NCBI GenBank assembly: GCA_021813825.1
Contig: JAKAJI010000005.1
Coordinates: 1 to 42,736, forward strand
Reading direction: 5' to 3'
Source: Acidobacteriota bacterium
GTDB lineage: Bacteria; Acidobacteriota; Terriglobia; Bryobacterales; Bryobacteraceae
DNA length: 42,736 bases
The notes beneath the pieces were generated by a model. That model saw nothing but the letters and a program-made list of their open reading frames with translations. It did not search any database and had not been told where the DNA came from. Shown one piece after another: positions 8,092 through 18,507 of this stretch; position 1 is the first letter of the stretch, and each line of letters starts with the position of its first letter. The translations under genes were made by a program, and so were the position numbers.

Positions 8092-9174
8092 ATGCATCCG
8101 TTGTTCGCCAACAAAACGGGGTTGTTGCTGTACCTCGCGCTGTGGATTCCGTTTGCGGCGACGCTGGCTTATCTGCTGTCGGTGACGGGAGGGCTGCCGT
8201 GGCGTGAAGCGGCGTCGATCACCGCTCCTCTGGCAGGGATCTATGCCTTTGTCTGCCTGTCGGCGTGGTATCTGTGCCGGTATCTTCCGCTGGGCGCGGC
8301 CCGGGTTCCTTCGCTCGTGTTGAACCACGGCGAGGCCGCGATCATCGCGGCTCTGCTGTGGGTAGTTGCGGCGAAGGGCCTGTCGGTGCTGCTGGAGCGG
8401 GTATTCGCCGGCTTCGACCGGCGGTTTTCCCATCAACTGCCTTTGCTTTTTGCGATCGGGCTGCAGCTTTACCTGCTTGCGGTGGCGGTGCACTACATTT
8501 TGCTGGGACTGGAGCGGTCCCGCGAGGCCGAACGGCACGCACAGGAGGCGATGCTAGCGGCGCGGGAGGCGGAACTGCGGGCCTTGAAGGCGCAGATCAA
8601 TCCGCACTTTCTGTTCAACAGCCTGAATTCGATCAGCGCGCTGGCGACGATGGATGGATTGCGGGCGCGCGACATGTGCCTGACGCTATCGGATTTTTTG
8701 CGGCGCACGCTGAGCCTGGGGGATAAGGAGACGATCCCGCTCACCGAGGAGGTGGCGATGGCGCAGCTCTATCTGTCGGTGGAAAAGATCCGTTTCGGGG
8801 CGCGGTTGCGGTTTGAAACGAGGCTTGACGGGGAGTGCGCGGCGTGTCCGGTGCCGCCGCTGATCCTGCAGCCGTTGATTGAGAATGCGGTGAAGCACGG
8901 GGTGGCGGGGATGTTGGAGGGGGGCTCGATCGCGCTGGCCGCGCGGTGTGGCAACGGTTGGCTGACGGTCACGGTGGAAAACGATTTCGATCCCGAAGCG
9001 GAGGCGGCGTCGCGAACCGGGATCGGGCTGGAGAATGTGCGGTCGCGGCTGCGGGCACGGTACTCGGGCGAAGCGTCGTTGCGGGCGTCGGCAACGGAGG
9101 CGACCTACCGCGCCGAACTGGTTCTTCCCTGCCCCAGCCACGGCCGCAGGACGGCGGAGAGTTGGCCATCATGA
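8092..9174 (+). CDS. LytS/YehU-type sensor histidine kinase
   Basis: 360 aa membrane kinase. The N-terminal half has several hydrophobic helices (about 11-32, 43-62, 81-100, 114-138). A cytoplasmic linker (about 140-167) leads to the His_kinase domain (PF06580-type): QINPHFLFNSLNSI with phospho-acceptor His172, then the ATP-site PPLILQPLIENAVKHG and the glycine motif GIGLENVRSRL near the C-terminus. Kinases of this type phosphorylate LytTR response regulators. The next gene, 15 bases downstream, carries exactly such a receiver plus LytTR, fused behind a Ser/Thr kinase. Together with the LiaF-like gene they form one operon-like set. The signal sensed is unknown; an envelope cue is likely from the LiaF neighbour. 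Confidence 0.92.
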   Translation: MHPLFANKTGLLLYLALWIPFAATLAYLLSVTGGLPWREAASITAPLAGIYAFVCLSAWYLCRYLPLGAARVPSLVLNHGEAAIIAALLWVVAAKGLSVLLERVFAGFDRRFSHQLPLLFAIGLQLYLLAVAVHYILLGLERSREAERHAQEAMLAAREAELRALKAQINPHFLFNSLNSISALATMDGLRARDMCLTLSDFLRRTLSLGDKETIPLTEEVAMAQLYLSVEKIRFGARLRFETRLDGECAACPVPPLILQPLIENAVKHGVAGMLEGGSIALAARCGNGWLTVTVENDFDPEAEAASRTGIGLENVRSRLRARYSGEASLRASATEATYRAELVLPCPSHGRRTAESWPS

Positions 9175-9189
9175 GGAGAGAGCGGACCG

Positions 9190-10824
9190 ATGTCTGAATT
9201 CGAGGAAGGCGCGATGCTGAAGCATTTCCGGATCGTGTCGAAGCTCGGCGAGGGCGGGATGGGCGCGGTCTATCTGGCGCGCGATACGCGCCTGGACCGG
9301 AATGTGGCCATCAAGCTTTTGACGGCGGAATTGGCCGGCGATACGCGCCATGTGGAGCGGTTCCGGCAGGAGGCGCGGCTGGCTTCGAGCCTGAATCATC
9401 CGAACATCGCTCAGGTCTACGAGACCGGCGAGCACGAAGGCGCTCCGTTTCTGGTGATGGAGTATGTGGAAGGCGAGCCGCTGACGGCGCGAATCGCGCG
9501 CGGGCCGATGAAGCCGGCCGAGGTGCTCGATGCCGGCGCTCAGGCTGCCGACGCGCTCGATGCCGCGCACTCGCAAGGCATTGTGCACCGCGACATCAAG
9601 CCGGCGAACCTGATCTTCGACGCGCGAGGGCGGTTAAAGATATTGGACTTCGGGCTGGCGCGGAGGGAAGCGCAGGCGGCCGCGCGGGAGCCGGGAGACG
9701 GGGAAACGGTGCTGATGACGACCGGGAACCTGGTGCTCGGCACGGTCCACTACATGAGCCCGGAGCAGGCGCTGGGGCACGAGGTGGACCACCGCAGCGA
9801 TCTGTTCAGCCTGGGCGTGGTGCTGTATGAAATGTGCGCGGGGCGGCTTCCCTTTGACGGCGAGAACTCGCAGCAGGTGATTGCGAAAATCCTTTCCAGC
9901 CAGCCCGAGGCGGTGGCGCGGTTCAACTATGAGGTGCCGGAAGGGCTGGACCGCTTGATTCGGAAGTGTCTCGAGAAAGAGCGCACGCGGCGGTATCAAT
10001 CGGCTCGGGAGTTGCTAGTGGATCTGGAAAATCTGCGCCGCGACACCGGCAGCCGGGCGGCGGCTTCCGTGGTTGCGCCGAGTGTGCTGCGCGTGGTGAT
10101 CGTGGACGACGAGGAACTGGCGCGGGGACTTCTGCGCGAGTACATCCGCGCGACGCCGGGGATTGAACTGGTGGCGGAGTGCGCCAACGGTTTTGAGGCC
10201 GCCAAGATGATTCCGGCGCTTAAGCCGGACGTGGTGATTCTGGACGTGCAAATGCCGAAGCTCAATGGTTTCGAGGTGCTCGAGCTGATCGGCACGGAAA
10301 CGCCGGTGATTTTTGCTACCGCGTTTGACGATTATGCGATGCGCGCTTTCGACGCCAATGCGGTGGATTACTTGCTGAAACCGTTCAGCCTGGAGCGGTT
10401 CCAGACAGCGATCGGGCGGGTGCGGCAGCGGACAGGCCAACCGATGCCTTCTCCCACTCAGCTTGCCGCCGCGGCGCGCGCGCCGCAGGAATTTGTCGAC
10501 CGCATCGTGGTGAAGGACGGCTCGCGGGTCCACATTGTGCCGGTGAGCAAACTGGAATACGCCGAGGCGCAGGACGATTACGTGTCGCTGCATAGCGAGG
10601 GCAAGAGCTATCTGAAGCAGCAGACGATTTCGAGTCTGGAGGCGAGCCTGGATCCGCGGCGGTTCGTGCGGGTGCACCGGTCATACCTGGTGAACATCGA
10701 GTGCGTGGCGCGGATCGAGCCATACGCCAAAGACAGCCGCGTGGCGGTGCTTACGAGCGGGGCGCAACTTGCGGTGAGCCGGGCGGGCTACGACCGGCTT
10801 CGGGCGCTGCTCGAAGGAAGGTAA
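9190..10824 (+). CDS. Fusion: Hanks-type Ser/Thr kinase + receiver + LytTR DNA-binding domain
   Basis: 544 aa with three complete modules and no predicted membrane segment. Residues about 14-281 form a Hanks-type kinase: glycine loop GEGGMG (20-25), Lys42 in VAIK, catalytic HRDIKPAN (133-140), DFG at 153-155 and [10 protein letters not shown] at 184-193 as activation and P+1 loop. After a short linker (about 282-299), residues 300-412 form a receiver with acidic DDE (306-308), phospho-Asp352 in LDVQMP, Thr377 and Lys397 in LLKP. Residues about 437-542 form a LytTR DNA-binding domain. All catalytic residues look intact in one frame. The upstream LytS-type kinase is the expected phosphodonor, so the protein could combine His-Asp and Ser/Thr signals at a promoter. 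A frame-joining assembly error is unlikely. Confidence 0.93.
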   Translation: MSEFEEGAMLKHFRIVSKLGEGGMGAVYLARDTRLDRNVAIKLLTAELAGDTRHVERFRQEARLASSLNHPNIAQVYETGEHEGAPFLVMEYVEGEPLTARIARGPMKPAEVLDAGAQAADALDAAHSQGIVHRDIKPANLIFDARGRLKILDFGLARREAQAAAREPGDGETVLMTTGNLVLGTVHYMSPEQALGHEVDHRSDLFSLGVVLYEMCAGRLPFDGENSQQVIAKILSSQPEAVARFNYEVPEGLDRLIRKCLEKERTRRYQSARELLVDLENLRRDTGSRAAASVVAPSVLRVVIVDDEELARGLLREYIRATPGIELVAECANGFEAAKMIPALKPDVVILDVQMPKLNGFEVLELIGTETPVIFATAFDDYAMRAFDANAVDYLLKPFSLERFQTAIGRVRQRTGQPMPSPTQLAAAARAPQEFVDRIVVKDGSRVHIVPVSKLEYAEAQDDYVSLHSEGKSYLKQQTISSLEASLDPRRFVRVHRSYLVNIECVARIEPYAKDSRVAVLTSGAQLAVSRAGYDRLRALLEGR

Positions 10825-10832
10825 GCGGCGCC

Positions 10833-11638
10833 TCAGCCGCCATCGGCGAACTCGGGATAGAGCATCGAGCCGCCGTCGACGACCAAGCTGTGGCCGGTGA
10901 TGAAGTCGGCTTCATCGGATGCGAGCCAGACGGCGACGCGGGCGACGTCTTCCGGCTGGCCGATGCGGCCGTAGGGGATGAGCTTCAGAAGTTGCTGCAG
11001 GGCTTCGGGCGTGGCCCAAGCGGAGTGATTGAGCGGGGTCTGGATGGCGCCGGGGGCAATGCTGTTGACGCGGATACGGTGGGGCGCCACTTCCTGGGCG
11101 AGAGTCTTCATCATCATCATGACGCCGCCCTTCGACGCCGCGTAATTGACGTGGCCGGCCCATGGGATCGCCTCGTGAACCGAACTGATGCAGATGATCT
11201 TTCCGGCGGCGCGGGAAACCTCGGGCACGACGCCACGCCGCTTGAACTCCTTGATGGCCTCGCGGGCGCAAAGAAACTGGCCGGTCAAATTGATGCTGAG
11301 GACGCGGTTCCACTGAGCGAGGGTCATGGTGTCGATACTCGCGTCCTGCTGCACGCCGGCGTTGTTGACCAGAATGTCGAGAGTGCCAAACTCCTGGATG
11401 GCGCGGGCAAACATGGCGCGGACCTGGGCTTCGTCGGAGACGTCAGCCTCGCAGGCGAAGGCGCGGCCACCGGCGGCGGCGATGCGGTCCACGGTTTCCT
11501 GCGCGGCGGCCAGATTGGGCCCGACATAGTTCACACAGACGTCGGCGCCGGCCTCGCCGAGTGCGATAGCGATGGAATGGCCGATTCCGGAAGTTGCGCC
11601 GGTGACGAGCGCCTTCTGACGGGCGAGCAGGCGGGAGG

Positions 11639-11642
<4 letters not shown>
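10833..11642 (-). CDS. SDR-family oxidoreductase, glucose 1-dehydrogenase-like
   Basis: 269 aa classical short-chain dehydrogenase. The NAD(P) motif TGATSGIG (14-21), NNAG (93-96), Ser153/154, and the Tyr167-x3-Lys171 pair (NYAASKGG) are all visible. The C-terminal PEDVARVAVWLASDEADFITG and a final VDGG fit the glucose/ribitol dehydrogenase group. I chose the ATG at 11640-11642 because it overlaps the debranching-enzyme stop by 4 bases (ATGA); the longer upstream frame is an overlap with that gene. Coupling with a glycogen debrancher suggests oxidation of released glucose, but SDR substrates cannot be assigned from sequence alone. It converges with the kinase-fusion gene, 8 bases from its stop. 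Confidence 0.88.
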
Positions 11643-13588
<1,946 letters not shown>

Positions 13589-13621
13589 CTTTTTATTGCA
13601 TCACAAGAACGGCTTGAGACC

Positions 13622-13639
13622 ATACCCTGAACCGGGTAT
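13622..13639. promoter_or_regulatory. Inverted repeat upstream of debranching gene (candidate operator)
   Basis: ATACCC and GGGTAT are separated by six bases and sit 34 bases upstream of the debranching-enzyme start in a gap of about 120 bases. No T-tract follows, so it is more likely an operator than a terminator. The regulator is unknown. Confidence 0.35.
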
Positions 13640-13709
13640 TTTCATAAAGATCCGGTGACGGCGTTCAGATTGGGCGACAGGAGTCGACGGCGCCGCCAGC
13701 GGCGAATTC

Positions 13710-15830
13710 TCAAGCCGATTTGTTGGCCCCCGCCGGACCAGAAGGCGCCAGGGGGAGCGAACGGAGAGCTTTCCCGGTGGCGGCGAGGATGGCGTTGCGG
13801 ATCGCGGGCGCGATGGTGACGATGGGCGTTTCGCCGGCGCCGGCGGAGTCGAGGTCGCGGCGATTGACGAGCACTGTTGCCAGTTCCGGCAGGTCCGAGA
13901 AGCGGGGAACGCGATAGCGGCTGAGGGCGGGATTGGTGATCCGGGAGCCTTCGAATTCGATGGCTTCGAACAGGGCCCCGCCGATGCCCATCAACACGGC
14001 GCCCTCGACCTGGTTCTTCAAGTGGTCCGGGTTGACGATGGCGCCGCATTCAAACGCCGTGGATACGCGGCGGACGCGGACTCGTTGGCTTGCCTCCTCG
14101 ATCTCGATCTCGACGCAATTGGCGACGAACGAGCCTTTCTCCATGCCGCAGGCGAGGCCGAAGCCACGCCCGGCACCGCTTTTTTCCCGACCCCAGCCGA
14201 AGCGGCCGGTAGCGGCTTCGAGCACAGCGCGCACGCGCGGCTCTTTCAGGTTGGCCAGGCGGAATTCGAGCGGGCCGGAACCGGAGGCGGCGGCGAGGTC
14301 GTCGATATGGGACTCGCGGACGAAGTGATTTGCCGTCGCGGCCAAGCCGCGATACGATCCCTGCCGGAGCGGGGAGCGAGTGGGGTGAAAGGCGATGAGT
14401 TGATGGGGAATGTCGTAGGGCGTCGCCAGACCCGAGGGCCCGGAGTTGTAGTTGTGAAATTCCCAGGCCAGAAGCTTGCCGCTGCCGGCCGTCGCGCCGC
14501 GCACTTCGATGAGCCCGGCCGGGCGCAGGTAGGCAAAGCGAAACTCCTCCTCGCGCGACCAAACGACTTTCACCGGGCGGTTCGTGGCCTTAGCCAGGCG
14601 CGCCGCCTCGATGGCGCACTCGCCGGTGTGCTTGCCGCCGTAGCCGGAACCGCAGTCGGGCATCAGGACATGCACTTTCTTAATGTCGAGGCCGAAGGCT
14701 TCGGCCAATTCCTCCCGCACGCCGAAGGGGCGCTGGGTGCCGGTCCAAACCGTGAGGCCGTCCCGCGTCCACTCGGCAACCGCAGCGCGCGGTTCGAGCG
14801 GGACGTGGGCGATGTAAGCGACCGTGTAACGGCCCTCGACTGTGTGCGCGGCCTGTCCCCAGGCGGAGGCGACATCGCCAGCGCGGACGGCGTCTTCGGC
14901 CGGTCCCGTGGGGTTGTGCTTGAAGTAGTCGAACACTTCCGAGTTCGACGGCCCGGCCGGAGTGCTCCAGTTTGCCTTGACTCGGGCGAGCGCGCGAGCG
15001 GCGGCGCGGGCGCTCGGAGCCGCGGCCCCGACGAACTTTCCATCGTGGACAATGGTTGCTCCGCCGGTTTCCGGCGCGGCGCTCAGGTCGACGGAAGCCA
15101 GGTCTGCATCCCAGGCCGGAGGGCGAAGCACTTTGCCGTGCAGCATGCCAGGCCGGGTGATGTCGGAGGGATAGCGATGGGCGCCGGTGACGATATCACG
15201 GGCATTGATTTTGGCGACGGACTCGCCGCGCGGCCGGCTGATCTGCTCTTTCCCGATGGTGCGGGTGATCGCCTGGCCATGGGTCAGTTCGCCGTAGCTC
15301 GCCGAGCGGCCGGATTTCGGGTCGCGTACGCAGCCGTCCGCGGCCTCGAGCGTTTCCGGTTTGACGCCCCATTTTTGGGCCGCCAGTTCGAGGAGCGCCT
15401 GACGCGCCGCCACGCCAGCAGCACGCATCCGCGGCGCCATGGTGGGCGTTGTCCGGCTGCCGAATGTGCCCATGTCGAAGGGCGTACGAGCGGTGTCGCC
15501 CATCACCATCTCAACCTGGCCGGCGGCCACACGCAGTTCCTCGGCAACCGCCTGCGTCAGCGCTGTGCGGCTGTTCTGGCCGACTTCGACTTTGCCGGTG
15601 AACGCGGTGACGCGGCCGTCGGGGCCGATGTGCAGCCAGGCTTCGACGTCGTCCGGCAACGGTTCTCCGCGCCACGCCCCGCGGGCGCGGCCGGACTCCT
15701 GCGCGGCGGCCGAATGGGGAATCAGCACAAGCAGACCGCCGCCGGCAAAGAGCTTGAGAACATCCCGGCGCTCGGTCTCAAAATGGTAGGAGGGTTTCTC
15801 GAGGAGTTCGTAGCGCTCGCGTTCAGGCAT
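13710..15830 (-). CDS. Xanthine-dehydrogenase-family molybdopterin-binding subunit, Tat-exported
   Basis: 706 aa. A twin-arginine signal (TERRDVLKLFAGGGLLVLIP, about 19-38) leads to a molybdenum hydroxylase large subunit of the isoquinoline 1-oxidoreductase/aldehyde-oxidase type. Recognisable segments are the domain of repeated substrate-channel motifs (GKVEVGQNSRTALTQ, about 80-95), PDCGSGYGGKHTGECA near residue 400, and the GAGETP motif with the likely catalytic Glu667. It overlaps the 2Fe-2S subunit gene by 8 bases, so the two form a complex. In this family the large subunit is exported with the small one by the Tat pathway. The substrate (aldehyde or N-heterocycle) cannot be told from sequence. 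No cytochrome c subunit is visible next to it. Confidence 0.9.
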   Translation of the reverse strand: MPERERYELLEKPSYHFETERRDVLKLFAGGGLLVLIPHSAAAQESGRARGAWRGEPLPDDVEAWLHIGPDGRVTAFTGKVEVGQNSRTALTQAVAEELRVAAGQVEMVMGDTARTPFDMGTFGSRTTPTMAPRMRAAGVAARQALLELAAQKWGVKPETLEAADGCVRDPKSGRSASYGELTHGQAITRTIGKEQISRPRGESVAKINARDIVTGAHRYPSDITRPGMLHGKVLRPPAWDADLASVDLSAAPETGGATIVHDGKFVGAAAPSARAAARALARVKANWSTPAGPSNSEVFDYFKHNPTGPAEDAVRAGDVASAWGQAAHTVEGRYTVAYIAHVPLEPRAAVAEWTRDGLTVWTGTQRPFGVREELAEAFGLDIKKVHVLMPDCGSGYGGKHTGECAIEAARLAKATNRPVKVVWSREEEFRFAYLRPAGLIEVRGATAGSGKLLAWEFHNYNSGPSGLATPYDIPHQLIAFHPTRSPLRQGSYRGLAATANHFVRESHIDDLAAASGSGPLEFRLANLKEPRVRAVLEAATGRFGWGREKSGAGRGFGLACGMEKGSFVANCVEIEIEEASQRVRVRRVSTAFECGAIVNPDHLKNQVEGAVLMGIGGALFEAIEFEGSRITNPALSRYRVPRFSDLPELATVLVNRRDLDSAGAGETPIVTIAPAIRNAILAATGKALRSLPLAPSGPAGANKSA

Positions 15831-16281
15831 GACGTCCTCCTGTCGAAAGCGAGCGGAGTGCCTGCAGAATCCTTGGGTATGTGCCGCACCGGCAGATGTT
15901 GCCGTTGAGTGCGCGGCGTGCTTCGGCTTCGTCCGGGTGCGGATGGCGCGCGAGCAGCGAAACGCAACTGAGGATCATGCCCGCGGTGCAGTAGCCGCAC
16001 TGCATCGCACCCGCGTCGAGAAAGGCCTGCTGCACCGGATGGAGTTTTCCATCGGTTTCCAGGCCCTCGATGGTGGTGATTTCGCGGTCTGCGACGGCAC
16101 TGAGCGGCGTGATGCAGGAGCGGAGGGCCGAGCCCTGCACGAGAACCGTACAGGCGCCGCACTGGCCCTCGCCGCAGCCATACTTCGTTCCTGTTAGTCC
16201 GAGATCGTCGCGGAGGAATTCCAGCAGGCTCTGGTCCGGATCGTGTGGGGTAACTTCCTTGCCGTTGACCCGCAGTTTCAT
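15823..16281 (-). CDS. (2Fe-2S)-binding subunit of molybdenum hydroxylase (IorA/CoxS-like)
   Basis: 152 aa from the ATG at 16281 (MKLRVNGK); the open frame extends 8 residues further to 16305. Two [2Fe-2S] clusters are predicted: the plant-ferredoxin-like site Cys36, Cys41, Cys44, Cys56 (GCGEGQCGACT), and the helical site Cys95, Cys98, Cys130, Cys132 (CGYCTAG and CRCGTY). This is the full cysteine set for a CoxS-type electron-transfer subunit. The protein has no signal of its own and would be carried out with the Tat-tagged large subunit. Its end overlaps that gene by 8 bases, so the two genes are translationally coupled. Confidence 0.92.
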   Translation of the reverse strand: MKLRVNGKEVTPHDPDQSLLEFLRDDLGLTGTKYGCGEGQCGACTVLVQGSALRSCITPLSAVADREITTIEGLETDGKLHPVQQAFLDAGAMQCGYCTAGMILSCVSLLARHPHPDEAEARRALNGNICRCGTYPRILQALRSLSTGGRHA

Positions 16282-16401
16282 GAGCTTGGCGCGCCCTCCC
16301 TTCAACCGGCGGCGAGCAGCGAAACACGCCCGCCGGATGGTTTGATGATACTGCGCGGAGCAGCGCGGCGGAGTGGGCAGAAGGACGTACGCTGGAGCGC
16401 G

Positions 16402-16416
16402 GTTTCACTTTGAAAC
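16402..16416. promoter_or_regulatory. Palindrome TTTCA-N3-TGAAA before recA (candidate operator)
   Basis: GTTTCA and TGAAAC surround three bases. It lies 82 bases before the chosen recA ATG, and 49 bases before the alternative GTG. A near-identical element occurs at 20420-20432. The position would suit an SOS/LexA-type operator, but the acidobacterial LexA site is not known to me, so the assignment is a guess. Confidence 0.4.
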
Positions 16417-16498
16417 GGGGGAGGGTTCCGCGGAGAGTGAGTCTTCCCGCTTGCACTATGAAGGCGTGAACCCGACTCCGAAGAACGTAGGCAATGGG

Positions 16499-17584
16499 AT
16501 GTTTCCGGGCGAGGATCGCGAGGCCCGCCGGCGCGCCATTCTGCTCGCCGTCTGCCAGATGGACAAACAGTTTGGACCCGGCGCGGTACTGCATCTGGGA
16601 TCGCGGAATCTGCTCCCGGTTACGGTGATTTCAACGGGGTCGATCTCGATCGACGACGCGTTGGGTGTAGGGGGATTTCCGCGAGGACGAGTGGTGGAAA
16701 TCTATGGCCCGGAGTCTTCGGGCAAGACGACGCTGGCGCTGCAGGTGATCGCGGAGGCGCAGAAGGCCGGCGGAACAGCGGCATTCGTGGACGCCGAGCA
16801 CGCGCTCGACCCGACCTATGCGCGGAACATCGGTGTGGACCTGGATAATCTGGTCGTTTCGCAGCCCGACTGCGGCGAACAGGCGCTGGAGATTGCCGGC
16901 GGGCTGATCAACAGCGCGGCGTTCGATGTCCTGGTAGTGGACTCGGTGGCTGCGCTCGTTCCGAAGGCGGAACTGGATGGGGAGATGGGTGACAGCCACA
17001 TGGGACTGCATGCGCGGCTCATGTCCCAGGCGCTTCGGAAGTTGAATGGGTCGGTGGCGCGGACCAACTCGCTGCTGATCTTCATCAACCAGATCCGGGA
17101 AAAGATCGGTGTGATGTTCGGCAATCCGGAAACGACCACCGGGGGGCGGGCGCTGAAGTTCTATGCCTCAGTGCGCGCCGAAGTTCGGCGTGGTGCGGCG
17201 ATCAAGGACGGGGAAACCGTGATTGGGAGCCGGACGAAGGTGAAGATCGTGAAAAACAAAGTGGCCTCTCCGTTCCGCGAAGCCGAGGTGGACATGCTGT
17301 TCGGGCGGGGGTTCTCGCGCGAGAGCGACCTGCTTGACTACGGGGTGGCGCAGGGCGTCGTAGAAAAAAGCGGGAACTGGTTCAGCTTTCGCGGCGAGAG
17401 GATTGGGCAGGGACGTGAGAACGCACGCGCGTACCTGATCGAGCACGCCGAAATCGCCTCGCTGATCGACAGCGAACTGCGTCAGAAGCTGGGTTTCACG
17501 CCTGAGCCCCGCACGGCGGGAAACTCCGCGAAGCCGGCAACGGCTGAGCCAGCCGGCGTCGCAGCACGTGCGAAGACCGCCTGA
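16499..17584 (+). CDS. recA: RecA recombinase
   Basis: 361 aa from ATG 16499 ([10 protein letters not shown]). The Walker A motif GPESSGKT (70-77), the downstream [23 protein letters not shown] (Walker B), [38 protein letters not shown] and the C-terminal IGQGRENA are all classical RecA. The C-terminal tail (about 330-361) is Ala/Pro-rich, not the usual acidic tail. The longer frame begins at 16373, and a GTG at 16466 is also possible. The loop [18 protein letters not shown] differs slightly from the usual form, so a second recA copy elsewhere cannot be excluded. A palindrome upstream may be a regulatory site; a weak hairpin follows the stop. Confidence 0.93.
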   Translation: MFPGEDREARRRAILLAVCQMDKQFGPGAVLHLGSRNLLPVTVISTGSISIDDALGVGGFPRGRVVEIYGPESSGKTTLALQVIAEAQKAGGTAAFVDAEHALDPTYARNIGVDLDNLVVSQPDCGEQALEIAGGLINSAAFDVLVVDSVAALVPKAELDGEMGDSHMGLHARLMSQALRKLNGSVARTNSLLIFINQIREKIGVMFGNPETTTGGRALKFYASVRAEVRRGAAIKDGETVIGSRTKVKIVKNKVASPFREAEVDMLFGRGFSRESDLLDYGVAQGVVEKSGNWFSFRGERIGQGRENARAYLIEHAEIASLIDSELRQKLGFTPEPRTAGNSAKPATAEPAGVAARAKTA

Positions 17585-17586
17585 AC

Positions 17587-17611
17587 CCGCCTTCCGAGGG
17601 CGGCGTCTTCT
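17587..17611 (+). terminator. Possible recA terminator (weak)
   Basis: Just after the recA stop a 5-bp stem CCGCC/GGCGG (plus one wobble pair) with a short loop is followed by the pyrimidine-rich stretch cgtcttctctccc, not a pure T-tract. A weak intrinsic terminator. Confidence 0.3.
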
Positions 17612-17737
17612 CTCCCTGAAGGCGGCAGCAAGCGCGTTTTCTCCGGTCTGAGGCCTTGAAAAGCCCGTCTGGTGAGGGTTTGATGCAACTTTGTGCAAAT
17701 TTTGCCTGAAAAATGGTGGTTTTCTGCCTCCAGGCTC

Positions 17738-17767
17738 TTTACAACGGGCGAAGTTCGCCGGTATGAT
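17738..17767 (+). promoter_or_regulatory. Predicted promoter for the HU-like gene with an embedded palindrome
   Basis: A -35 box TTTACA (17738-17743) and a -10 box TATGAT (17762-17767) are separated by 18 bases. The spacer contains GGCGAA-G-TTCGCC (17747-17759), a clean palindrome that would occlude polymerase if bound. The 300-base gap 17585-17884 otherwise holds only the leader hairpin and ribosome site described below. Confidence 0.55.
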
Positions 17768-17784
17768 TTAGTAGCGAAACACAA

Positions 17785-17813
17785 CGAGGTGATTATGTTT
17801 TAGGATCGCCTCG
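17785..17813 (+). promoter_or_regulatory. Leader hairpin with AUGUUUUAG loop before the HU-like gene
   Basis: Bases 17785-17794 pair with 17804-17813 in a 10-bp stem (eight Watson-Crick pairs, two G-U). The 9-base loop is exactly ATG TTT TAG, a start codon followed by one sense codon and a stop. The stem 5' arm contains GAGG, a plausible ribosome site five bases before this ATG. It lies about 70 bases upstream of the real start of the HU-like gene (17885). Confidence 0.45.
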
Positions 17814-17884
17814 GGTGGGCGCCCGGACTCGCGAGCGTTGCGATTGACCGGCGCGTTACTCAAGTCAGGACTAAGGAGAGCAAC

Positions 17885-18190
17885 ATGGCAGCAGCAACGA
17901 AGATGACCCAGTCGCAAGTCGTGAAGGAACTGGCGGAGACGACGGGCGTCGCCACCAAAGTAGCGAAGCACTTTGTAACCGCGTTCGCGGAGATGGCGGT
18001 TCGCGAAACCAAGAAGACCGGGATGTTCGTGATCCCAGGCATTGGCCGCCTCGTGCGCGTGGAGCGCAAGGCGCGCATGGGCCGGAATCCAGCAACGGGC
18101 GCGGCGATCAAGATCCCGGCCAAGAAGGTGGTCAAGTTCCGGGTGGCCAAGGCCGTGAAGGACGCGATCGTTCCGCCGAAGAAGAAGTAA
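17885..18190 (+). CDS. hup: HU/IHF-family DNA-binding protein
   Basis: 101 aa, basic. HU-like proteins bend and compact DNA as dimers. The N-terminal helices (MTQSQVVKELAETTGVATKVAKHFVTAF, about 7-34 in all) are followed by the beta-arm region VIPGIGRLVRVERKARMGRNPATG with the RNPATG motif (67-72), and a Lys-rich tail. The N-terminus is extended by about six residues compared with E. coli HU, and the tail ends PPKKK. The ATG at 17885 has AAGGAG at 17873-17878. Upstream lie a promoter with a palindrome in its spacer and a leader hairpin. A strong terminator follows. Confidence 0.93.
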   Translation: MAAATKMTQSQVVKELAETTGVATKVAKHFVTAFAEMAVRETKKTGMFVIPGIGRLVRVERKARMGRNPATGAAIKIPAKKVVKFRVAKAVKDAIVPPKKK

Positions 18191-18220
18191 AGGCGGGTGA
18201 GCGAGCGCCGAAAATGAGAG

Positions 18221-18259
18221 AGGCCCCGAGGACTCGAGTCCGCGGGGCCTTCTTTCTTT
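18221..18259 (+). terminator. Rho-independent terminator after the HU-like gene
   Basis: A GC-rich stem AGGCCCCG with CGGGGCCT, extended by AGGACT/AGTCC around CG, runs over 18221-18250 with one mismatch and is followed by tctttcttt. It lies 31 bases past the stop and fits an intrinsic terminator for the plus strand. Confidence 0.75.
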
Positions 18260-18311
18260 GAGAAGTCGAACTAGAACCGGTCCAAGGACGTGCGGACCGT
18301 TTCGGGAAGCC

Positions 18312-18485
18312 CTAGGCCTGCTTCTTTTCGTCGACGCTGTTGTCTTCTGTCTTCAAGGCATCCTTGAAGCTTTTAATACCCTCACCCAAGCCCTTGGCAA
18401 CCTCAGGGATTTTCTTGCCACCGAACAACAGCACGGCGACAACCAGGATTACCAGCAACTCGGGCAGGCCAATCGAACGCAGCAT
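18312..18485 (-). CDS. tatA: Twin-arginine translocase subunit TatA/E
   Basis: 57 aa. The single N-terminal membrane helix ([20 protein letters not shown]) followed by the amphipathic helix [18 protein letters not shown] and an acidic/basic tail is the standard TatA/E layout. I used the ATG at 18485, which has a perfect AAAGGAGG ribosome site six bases upstream; the open frame runs much further upstream but overlaps another gene. A stand-alone tatA fits the many Tat-leader enzymes in this window. tatC is not present here. Confidence 0.92.
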   Translation of the reverse strand: MLRSIGLPELLVILVVAVLLFGGKKIPEVAKGLGEGIKSFKDALKTEDNSVDEKKQA

Positions 18486-18507
18486 GAGGCCTCCTTTGCT
18501 ATCTATT

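Noticed and set aside
14022-15908. 628-aa plus-strand open frame opposite the molybdopterin subunit
   Set aside because: Shadow of a well-supported gene; no ribosome site or domain.
17785-17813. Reading the HU leader hairpin as a riboswitch
   Set aside because: It is a single short stem without the multi-stem core of any riboswitch class I know.
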